A stretch of DNA of 64,000 bases from Candidatus Bipolaricaulota bacterium (GTDB lineage Bacteria > Bipolaricaulota > Bipolaricaulia > Bipolaricaulales > Bipolaricaulaceae): positions 354,689 to 418,688 of the forward strand of contig JALHJZ010000001.1 of assembly GCA_022838705.1 (NCBI GenBank), given 5' to 3'. The notes under the pieces are model-generated. The model searched no databases. It was not told the DNA's origin and was given only the letters and a program-made list of their open reading frames with translations. Both the position numbers and the translations under genes were made by a program. Positions 8,041-13,884 of the stretch are shown one piece after another (position 1 is the stretch's first letter; every line of letters begins with the position of its first letter).

Positions 8041-8643
8041 CTACTTCTCCTGCCAGAGACCCGCTGCAACCTCGAGTTCAAGTTTCACGAGTATGACTTC
8101 AGAAGCAGCAAGCTGAACGACAGGTTTCACGTCGTCGAACTCCTTGTTGACCTGGCGGAGTTTGGCGGGGGATGGGGCGTCAAGATAAGCCAGAAGGGAT
8201 TCCAGTGCTACCCATCGCATGTACATTGCCGTCTCCAGAAGCTCCCTGGCGTCGTTCAGCTTCTTCTGATGGTCAGCGGAGAGACTCCGTGGGGCTGCCG
8301 GAACGATGTCCCTGAACTTCCGCCAGTTCGTATCGTACAGGTCACGAATACTCGCGATGGTCGAGTAGGCCGCGTAGACCGTGATCCTGCCGTTGGAAAA
8401 CAGACTGAGTGCTTCGGAAGCGCGCCCGAGGTGTTCGTCGAACTTGCCCATCGTGTCTTCCAGTATGGCGTTCCATGTCTGGAAGTCGGCGAGCTGCTGT
8501 TCAGGCGTGTAGACAACAGGAGCCGGTTGGGGAGTGGAGGACGTCTTGTTCGCGGTTTCGTCCCGTTGACACATCACAACGATCACGAGGACGACGAATA
8601 GACCAACCAGAACAGTGAATGCGCTTCCCTTTCTGCGCGGCAT
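8041..8643 (-). CDS. Hypothetical membrane-anchored protein
   Basis: 200 aa, family not recognised. The start is the ATG at 8643, two codons inside the longest frame, preceded by a GAGGGAG site. An N-terminal hydrophobic segment follows a positively charged MPRRKG (FTVLVGLFVVLVIVVMC), so it is a signal anchor or a lipoprotein-like signal ending at Cys. After a Pro/Thr-rich linker (TSSTPQPAP) the rest is predicted all-helical, with no recognisable catalytic motif. Its codon use is visibly more A/T-rich than the metal ABC operon. It is transcribed from a promoter nearly identical to that of the secreted protein at 12153, and is divergent from the nuclease gene at 8739. Confidence 0.7.
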   Translation of the reverse strand: MPRRKGSAFTVLVGLFVVLVIVVMCQRDETANKTSSTPQPAPVVYTPEQQLADFQTWNAILEDTMGKFDEHLGRASEALSLFSNGRITVYAAYSTIASIRDLYDTNWRKFRDIVPAAPRSLSADHQKKLNDARELLETAMYMRWVALESLLAYLDAPSPAKLRQVNKEFDDVKPVVQLAASEVILVKLELEVAAGLWQEK

Positions 8644-8660
8644 TGCCACTCCCTCGCCCC

Positions 8661-8689
8661 AGCATAGTGGATCTCCCCAGCTGTGTGAA
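8661..8689 (-). promoter_or_regulatory. Promoter of the 8041 gene, duplicated at 12997-13025
   Basis: On the minus strand: TTCACA (8689-8684), 17-base spacer, TATGCT (8666-8661). The same arrangement, with nearly the same spacer and the same following GGCGAGGG leader, is found upstream of the minus-strand gene at 12153-12977. It lies back to back with the leader of the plus-strand nuclease gene. Confidence 0.7.
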
Positions 8690-8698
8690 GTAGCCGCG

Positions 8699-8734
8699 CG
8701 GAGGCCTCGCCTGCTACGATGCGGCGGAGGTGGT
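8699..8734 (+). promoter_or_regulatory. Promoter-leader segment of the secreted nuclease gene (copy 2 of the 36-base repeat)
   Basis: It contains TACGAT at 8715-8720 and GGAGG at 8726-8730, 8 bases before the GTG at 8739. The segment is repeated at 7888-7923. No good -35 box is seen 17 bases upstream. Confidence 0.5.
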
Positions 8735-8738
8735 AGCT

Positions 8739-10052
8739 GTGCGTAGGTTGACTGTCGCGATTCTTGGCCTGCTCGTTTGGTCTCTTGGTCTGGGGTTCGA
8801 GTTGGCGTCCTGTGCAGGTGCAGTGGATGAGATTGTAGGCGGGCGAGTTGGATTCGAGGTTGGGACGTTCAACCTGCGTTTCTTCACCGATCTCGACAAG
8901 ACGACTGGTGCATGGTGCGAGGGTTCCAGCAACCGGTCTCGGGCTGAGATCGAGGCGCTGGCCGCCTTCATCGACTCGCTCGATCTCGAAGTGCTGGCCC
9001 TGCAGGAGGTGGAGAGCGCGGAAGCCATTGACCTGCTTCTCTCGAGCACGGAGCCCGGGAAGTACGGCTACGTCATCTCTACCCAGGCAGACCAGTGTCA
9101 GCGCGTAGCCGTGATGTACCAGAGAACCGACGTGGCTGTCAGCTTCTTGGCCGACATCCCGCTGACGCTGGGGAATCCTGGTCTACGTGACGGGCTCGTC
9201 GTGAGAGTACACGTGCTGGAGAGCGGCCACGACTTCACCTTGGTCACGGTCCACCTGAAGAGCGGGAGCGATGAACGCTCAACACTGACGAGGCACAACC
9301 AGATACGTGTCCTCAGCAAGTGGATCGCCGACTATCTTGCCGATCCCGAGAGCGACCCTGATCTCATCCTCACCGGCGACTTCAACGAGACCTTCCTCTC
9401 CAAAGCAACTTCGTTCTCGTTGCTCTCTGGGCCCTCGGATCTTCGCCTTCTCACCCAAGATGCCCCATGCGTGACATGCACACCTCCGGGTGCGATCTAC
9501 AACGATCCTATCGATCACATCATCGTGAGTGCCAGCATGGCCGAGATGTACTTCGGGGACACCGTCTTCCTGAACTACTTCGCGGACGCCACGCTGGCTC
9601 ACCGGGAGACGTTCTCGGATCACTGCATCGTCTGGTCGACCTTCGGAGCACCTCCACCACCTCCTCTACCGGACACGCTGCGGGCTGCTGGTCTCAAGCC
9701 CGGAGACATCATCATCTCCAGCGTCCTCGCCAATGCACCAGGAAGTGACAAGATTGCTGACGAGTACTTCACTCTGCTCAACCGGACGGACAAGCGCGTG
9801 GATCTCCGAGGGATCGCGATCTGTGATGAGCAGGCCTGCTGGACCATTCCGCACACCATGGCGGCGACAACCATCGGCCCCGGAGAGACCTGGAGGGTGT
9901 ATGGAAGCACATACAACCCAACAAGCTCCACGCAGGGGATTGCTCTTCGAAACAGCGGCGAAGAGGTGAAGCTGAAGGTCGGGGACCTTGTCCTAGACTA
10001 CTGGCGCTACCCGGAGACGAAAGACGGTGTTCCGGCTGTGAGGCGGCTCTAG
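8739..10052 (+). CDS. Secreted endonuclease/exonuclease/phosphatase-lamin-tail domain protein
   Basis: 437 aa. GTG at 8739 is chosen because GGAGG lies 8 bases upstream and it opens a signal peptide (RRLTVAILGLLVWSLGLGF). Residues about 40-300 are an EEP nuclease domain with the expected motifs: FNLRFF, LALQEVES (metal-binding Glu), TVHLKSGS, LTGDFNE, DPIDHIIVS and the final SDHCIVWS catalytic His. After a PPPPPLP linker, residues about 315-437 form a lamin-tail-like beta domain (EYFTLLNRTDKRVDLRG, WRVYGS, ALRNSGEEVKLK). An extracellular DNase is the most likely role; a phosphatase is the alternative. The gene is AT-richer than its chromosomal surroundings and sits inside the repeat-bounded island. 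Confidence 0.85.
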   Translation: MRRLTVAILGLLVWSLGLGFELASCAGAVDEIVGGRVGFEVGTFNLRFFTDLDKTTGAWCEGSSNRSRAEIEALAAFIDSLDLEVLALQEVESAEAIDLLLSSTEPGKYGYVISTQADQCQRVAVMYQRTDVAVSFLADIPLTLGNPGLRDGLVVRVHVLESGHDFTLVTVHLKSGSDERSTLTRHNQIRVLSKWIADYLADPESDPDLILTGDFNETFLSKATSFSLLSGPSDLRLLTQDAPCVTCTPPGAIYNDPIDHIIVSASMAEMYFGDTVFLNYFADATLAHRETFSDHCIVWSTFGAPPPPPLPDTLRAAGLKPGDIIISSVLANAPGSDKIADEYFTLLNRTDKRVDLRGIAICDEQACWTIPHTMAATTIGPGETWRVYGSTYNPTSSTQGIALRNSGEEVKLKVGDLVLDYWRYPETKDGVPAVRRL

Positions 10053-10072
10053 TGCTGATGATCCACCAATTG

Positions 10073-10090
10073 CGACCGCACACGGTCGCA
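10073..10090 (+). terminator. Hairpin downstream of the nuclease gene
   Basis: A perfect 7-bp stem, GCGACCG and CGGTCGC, encloses a CACA loop 20 bases past the nuclease stop. No T-run follows, so it may be a weak terminator or an mRNA-end stabiliser. Confidence 0.45.
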
Positions 10091-10246
10091 GAGAGGCTCT
10101 GGCCTTCGTGCCTGGTGGATCCAGCAACCCGTGGTGGTGGCCGCTGCGAAGGTTCGCATTGGGGCGGGGCCGCTCGGCGGTGCACCACGCTATGATCTAC
10201 ATAATCAGCAGATCGCAGCTCCATCACGATCTGTCAAGGAGGGCGT

Positions 10247-11410
10247 ATGCGACATGTGAGAACTGCAGGGATTGTGCTTTCGCTGGTGGGACTTCTTCTT
10301 CTGTCCTCTGTTCTTGCCCTTGCTGATTGCGGTTGTCAGACCGGGGGCCAAAGGATCGGGGCCATCTGCAAGGATGGCACGAAAAGCTCCAGCATAGGGT
10401 CAGGCACGTGTTCACATCATGGCGGAGTCGCGTACTGGCTCTACGCTCCCGTGTCACGCCTCGTCATCAGCGCGGGAGCTGATGTCAAGCTGACATCTGT
10501 TACGCCCGTGGTTCTTACGGCCACAGCCACTGGCAGTGCGAGCCCATATACATTCTTGTGGAACCCAGGAGGAGCGAGAACTCAGTCCATCACCGTTGCT
10601 CTTCCAGGGACCTACACGGTCACCGTGAGAGACGCGAATGGGTGTGCATGCAGCGATAGCGTCACAGTCACAGCCGATCGAGGCACGATGCTCGGGGGGA
10701 GTCACGGGAGCTGGTATGTCAAGACGGAAATCGATCCTGGGGGAAGTCTGAGGGCGGTTACGCTCTTCCTCTTCGCCACGGAAGGGAAGGGCTCGCTCGG
10801 TGAGCGGGTTGCACTGGCCCTGACGTGCAGAAATGGGGTCACGGCAGTCCTCATCGGCTGGTGGACGCCACTCGGCAGCACGGCCAGTGTGACATGGAGC
10901 GTCGGTGATAACCCGTCGAAGACAGCGCTGTGGCCTCTGTCAGCTGACAAGACAGCGACCTCGTACCCACAAGATGGCATCGAGTTCATACAGAACCTAT
11001 TCGGCTCTTCCAGCCTCGTTGCGCAGGTGACCCCGTACGGCGGACGCACCATCACTGCGAAGTTCGACACCTCTGGCCTCACAGAGGCGATCCAGCCTCT
11101 CTGCAGAGCGTGCGGGTGGCCGCACAGCGTACCGAAGCCAGACGCCCCAGTGGGCCCCACGGCTGGGTCTGTGGGCCAGGTCATGCAGTTCTCGACGGGT
11201 GTCGTTGCCTGTAGCCATGGGCATCCGGTCGAGCTGTCCTTTGATTGGGGGGCTGGGACTGCGTCGGAGTGGAGTTCAGCCAGCTCCTGGTTTAAGTCCT
11301 GGGCACGGGAAGGGACCTATCATGTCAGGGTCAGGGCGAGGTGCGTCTCCGACACACGTGTGGTCAGTGATTGGTCTGAACCCCTTGCTGTGACGGTCAC
11401 GAGGGAGTAG
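10247..11410 (+). CDS. Secreted protein with DUF3761-like motif and PKD/SprB-like domains
   Basis: 387 aa. The ATG at 10247 has a strong AAGGAGG at 10237-10243, and a TATGAT box lies about 50 bases upstream at 10191-10196. A signal peptide (IVLSLVGLLLLSSVLALA) is followed by a cysteine-rich module with CKDGT and CSHHGGVAYW, the pattern of DUF3761. Residues about 75-145 resemble an SprB/PKD-type Ig-like repeat (SPYTFLWNPGGARTQSI, GTYTVTVRDANGC). The last 90 residues look like a second Ig-like fold (HPVELSFDWGAG, YHVRVRARC). No catalytic motif is seen. The likely role is an exported adhesive or cell-envelope protein. It is AT-rich like its neighbours. Confidence 0.75.
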   Translation: MRHVRTAGIVLSLVGLLLLSSVLALADCGCQTGGQRIGAICKDGTKSSSIGSGTCSHHGGVAYWLYAPVSRLVISAGADVKLTSVTPVVLTATATGSASPYTFLWNPGGARTQSITVALPGTYTVTVRDANGCACSDSVTVTADRGTMLGGSHGSWYVKTEIDPGGSLRAVTLFLFATEGKGSLGERVALALTCRNGVTAVLIGWWTPLGSTASVTWSVGDNPSKTALWPLSADKTATSYPQDGIEFIQNLFGSSSLVAQVTPYGGRTITAKFDTSGLTEAIQPLCRACGWPHSVPKPDAPVGPTAGSVGQVMQFSTGVVACSHGHPVELSFDWGAGTASEWSSASSWFKSWAREGTYHVRVRARCVSDTRVVSDWSEPLAVTVTRE

Positions 11411-11760
11411 GCAGACGGACCTGCGCCCCCGAAACGGAACCACTTCGAGGGCCGATTTCGACCAAGACCTTTGGGTGGATCCCCTGGTCTTCCAGGTACG
11501 CCATCGGCGCTCGGTAGTCAAGTCCCGAGTGCCGCCGTTCCTGGTTGTAGTACAGCATCTGCCGGTCAATGACCCACTCCAGCTCCTCCAGGGTCGCCGC
11601 CTCGGAGAGGAGCGAACCGTTCTCCACCTTAAAAATGGCCTCACAGCGACTCGATCCACGGGTTGTCCCGCGCACCCCGCTCAGCGTAGGACACCCACGC
11701 TCGGTCCCGGATGAGGAGCGTCTGCAACCAGTCGTAGCTTGTATAGAAGATGTACTATGG
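11411..11760 (-). pseudogene. IS3/IS481-type (rve superfamily) transposase remnant, frameshifted
   Basis: The minus strand encodes the C-terminal part of a DDE transposase in two frames. The first piece reads DWLQTLLIRDRAWVSYAERG, then ARDNPWIESL and a stop. The frame then shifts to EAIFKVENGSLLSEAATLEE, followed by DRQMLYYNQERRHSGLDYRA and PMAYLEDQGI. DNPWIES holds the conserved Glu, and YYNQERRHSGL is the family's C-terminal signature. The N-terminal half with both Asp residues is missing. The frameshift and stop show that it is inactive. Its end abuts the stop of the 10247 gene. Confidence 0.75.
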
Positions 11761-11839
11761 CACCGGGATCCGAGGGAGACAAGTCCGAGGACAACGTAAG
11801 GCGTATCCATTCACTTCCTCCTACGGCAGTGATCGAAGA

Positions 11840-11853
11840 CCCGACTTTGAAAC
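11840..11853 (-). repeat. Middle copy of the GTTTCAAAGTCGGG motif
   Basis: CCCGACTTTGAAAC on the plus strand, the reverse complement of the left copy. It lies exactly where the IS1634-like transposase frame loses similarity to its family, so it marks a recombination junction. Confidence 0.6.
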
Positions 11854-12130
11854 AGTCATGAGGAAGAACGTGAGGTAGGTCGACGTCGTGTCGAAGTAGA
11901 GGAGGTCCGTGTCCGTGAACAGGTCCCGGTACCGGCCAAACCACGTTCGCTCCAGAGCCTCCTTCTTCTCAGAAAGGACATCGAGCGCCTGGTACAGGTC
12001 GTGGAGCTCGACCTCCTCGAACCCCTCCCCGTACACGTCACCAGACCAGGCGTAGGTCGCGCACTTCGACCCCGAGGACGAGAGCCGCCCCAGGTCTGCC
12101 TGAAGCTTGGGGTCGATTGTGTGAGGCGGC
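11854..12130 (-). pseudogene. IS1634-type transposase fragment
   Basis: The minus-strand frame reads TIDPKLQADLGRLSSSGSKC, later EEVELHDLYQALDVLSEKKE, and DLFTDTDLLYFDTTSTYL. The LYQALDVL..KE..E pattern followed by DLLYFDTTSTY is characteristic of the IS1634 family, where the Asp of FDTTS is the first catalytic residue. Only about 90 residues of a normally 500-plus residue transposase remain. The similarity stops at the middle GTTTCAAAGTCGGG copy, and upstream the frame has no valid start. Confidence 0.7.
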
Positions 12131-12152
12131 CGCCCGGGCAGGACTCCAAGAA

Positions 12153-12977
12153 TCAGAAGAACAGGTCGAGGTAGAACGGGGGACTGCGGCTTCCCTCGAA
12201 GTCCTCGAAGATCAACCGCACAGGCTTCTTGACCTTGTCATACGGAAGGTAGACCATGATGGTCTGACCTGGGTAGATCACCATCTGGTTTCCCCACAGG
12301 TCCCTGTAGAAGGGTTGGTCCAGCATGTGCAGCATCTGGGCAGAGAAGGCGGTGTATGGCAGGTGCTGTCTGCCGGTATCATCCATCATCAGTATCCGGG
12401 CACTGGGGCCAAAGCGGATCGGCTCTTCTGTCATATTGGTGATGGCCAGCCTCAGCACCGTGTAGCCTGCAAGCTGTGGGATCGCCGTGTCTCGAAGCCA
12501 CTGTCCAACGAACAAAAAGGAGACGCACAGCGGAATGTCCTTGCCTCGTGCCTGGAAGTACTGACCGGCTCCAAGGAAGCTCCGTTCCCATAGCTCTACT
12601 CCTCTTTCTCTCCCCACAGCGCGCAGCTCAGCTACGATTATGGTGGCCAAGTTGCCTATGCATTGCCATTCATCCAGGAATCTCGGGTCCAGTGAGACAT
12701 AGTCTGCGGCGCTCTCAGCGAACGTGAGGGGCAGCAGCAGTGCTAGTTGGAGAGACTCCGACTCCTTCCCCTGGGCGAGATCTGCGAACAATGCCCCCCG
12801 TATCTCGTTCAGGACCCGCTCGCGGGACTCTTCCCAGACACATGCCCTATCGGGATTGCCGAAGACCCATTCGTCCAACACTGCGACGAGGTTTGACGAA
12901 GAGGCAGATCCGCGACCGCAAAGGGATGCCACGAGAAGGACCGTTAGCCCAACGGGTAACAGGAGACGTCTGCGCAC
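12153..12977 (-). CDS. Secreted hypothetical protein
   Basis: 274 aa, family not recognised. The GTG at 12977 is chosen over an upstream ATG because it follows the promoter and GGAGAG and opens a good signal peptide (RRRLLLPVGLTVLLVASLCG). The mature part has a helical N-terminal half (ESRERVLNEIRGALFADLAQ) and a beta-rich C-terminal half (AGYTVLRLAITNMTEEPIRF, QTIMVYLPYDKVKKPVRLIF). That second part resembles an extracellular Ig-like domain of the kind that carries a DUF4352-like fold, but I cannot assign it. It is AT-richer than the chromosome around it and shares its promoter-leader with the 8041 gene. Confidence 0.72.
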   Translation of the reverse strand: MRRRLLLPVGLTVLLVASLCGRGSASSSNLVAVLDEWVFGNPDRACVWEESRERVLNEIRGALFADLAQGKESESLQLALLLPLTFAESAADYVSLDPRFLDEWQCIGNLATIIVAELRAVGRERGVELWERSFLGAGQYFQARGKDIPLCVSFLFVGQWLRDTAIPQLAGYTVLRLAITNMTEEPIRFGPSARILMMDDTGRQHLPYTAFSAQMLHMLDQPFYRDLWGNQMVIYPGQTIMVYLPYDKVKKPVRLIFEDFEGSRSPPFYLDLFF

Positions 12978-12996
12978 CTCTCCACCCCCTCGCCGC

Positions 12997-13025
12997 AGTA
13001 TAGGTGATCTCCCCCGCTGTGTGAA
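12997..13025 (-). promoter_or_regulatory. Promoter of the 12153 gene, twin of 8661-8689
   Basis: On the minus strand: TTCACA (13025-13020), 17-base spacer, TATACT (13002-12997). The spacer and the GCGGCGAGGG leader are nearly the same as upstream of the 8041 gene. The similarity ends at GTAGC, just before the right copy of the 14-base motif. Confidence 0.72.
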
Positions 13026-13042
13026 GTAGCAGAGTTGTCTCA

Positions 13043-13056
13043 CCCGACTTTGAAAC
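13043..13056 (-). repeat. Right copy of the GTTTCAAAGTCGGG motif
   Basis: CCCGACTTTGAAAC on the plus strand, inverted relative to 7815-7829. Beyond it the sequence returns to higher GC. Together the outer copies bound about 5.2 kb. Confidence 0.6.
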
Positions 13057-13484
13057 CGTCATCACGGGTTTCTCTGTGATCATGATCCTCGGGTCCCACG
13101 CGCCGTAGCACGGAATTCAGTCGTTAGCAGAGATCTGGATTGTGCCCAATCCGAGGGGAGGACCTCTCGGTCATAGGCGCGCGTAGGGCGGAGCGCTCCG
13201 CCCGACTACCCCCCTTTGGCTCATCGTCGCGCTGGATTTCCTCCCGCCTTTTAGGTGGCTCGCCACTTCGGGCGCCACGTTCGGCGAGACGACCGCCCCG
13301 GCAAGCAAGGTTCTGCAATAGCATAGTGCAGGCGTTGTCGGTACAATCTAGGAGCGGAACGGACCAGCCAGGTGGCAGCAGCGGCGCGGAGATCGGGCGA
13401 CCTGACCGGGTGGAGGGGAAGGCGGCGCCGGGATACCCCCCATCTCTCTGTGACGCACTTGAACGGACTTAGATCCCCTCCTAT
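13057..13484 (+). other. Gene-free stretch right of the island
   Basis: No credible reading frame. There is an imperfect palindrome around GGGCGGAGCGCTCCGCCC (13187-13204) and a -10-like TACAAT near 13340 that could drive the hairpin-rich segment following it. Confidence 0.4.
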
Positions 13485-13760
13485 CGGGTGCGACCTTGGA
13501 GGACGTTGTTGGAACGTTCCAACAACCCAAGCCAGGGGGTGCGCCTACCGGCGCACCCCGTACGGCCAGTCCCCGCGCTGGCGCGCAGGGAGGCAAGGCT
13601 CCGTAGAACCACCTACGGAACCCTGAAAGGGATTGCGACTCTAGCTCCGGGAGGACGTGACAGCTGCCCTGGACCGCGCTGGTGGGCCAAGGAAGCCCCG
13701 ATGCTAGGGCTGGAAGGGAAAGGCTCAGGCGTCAGCCAAGGACGCCCAACGTGCCTCACA
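13485..13760 (+). ncRNA. Candidate structured noncoding RNA
   Basis: No protein frame fits here, yet hairpins follow one another closely. CTTGG (13493-13497) pairs with CCAAG (13527-13531) around a perfect 22-base palindrome at 13505-13526. A 10-bp stem GGGGTGCGCC/GGCGCACCCC has a TACC loop (13536-13559). GCCAG/CTGGC lies at 13565-13582, CCGTAG/CTACGG at 13601-13618, AGCCC/GGGCT at 13694-13711, and GGCT/AGCC at 13722-13737. The motifs of RNase P RNA, tmRNA and SRP RNA are not found. It could also be the leader of uvrC or decayed mobile DNA. The strand is a guess based on the TACAAT box upstream. Confidence 0.3.
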
Positions 13761-13884
13761 GCATTTCGGCAGTGGATAGGCCTGCTCCTCGGTTGTGGAG
13801 CCGTTTGAGCTTCCCGCGCCCCTGGGGAAGGGGGTGAGGCGGCACCTGCAAGTCCGTCGCTTCCCGCGGAGAATGAGGGCGATC

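Noticed and set aside
10247..11410. YHYH-type or metal-storage protein from the His/Cys motif in the DUF3761-like gene
   Set aside because: Only one CSHHGG block occurs; there is no repeated metal-binding pattern.
7815..13056. CRISPR array suggested by GTTTCAAAGTCGGG, which resembles the end of some CRISPR repeats
   Set aside because: There are only three copies, 4.0 and 1.2 kb apart, in two orientations, with no regular spacers and no cas genes in the window.
13340..13800. RNase P RNA, tmRNA or SRP RNA in the hairpin-rich gap
   Set aside because: The invariant blocks are absent: GAGGAAAGTCC for RNase P RNA, the tRNA-like GGTTCGA end for tmRNA, and the GGTCCGGAAGGAAGCAGC-type loop for SRP RNA.
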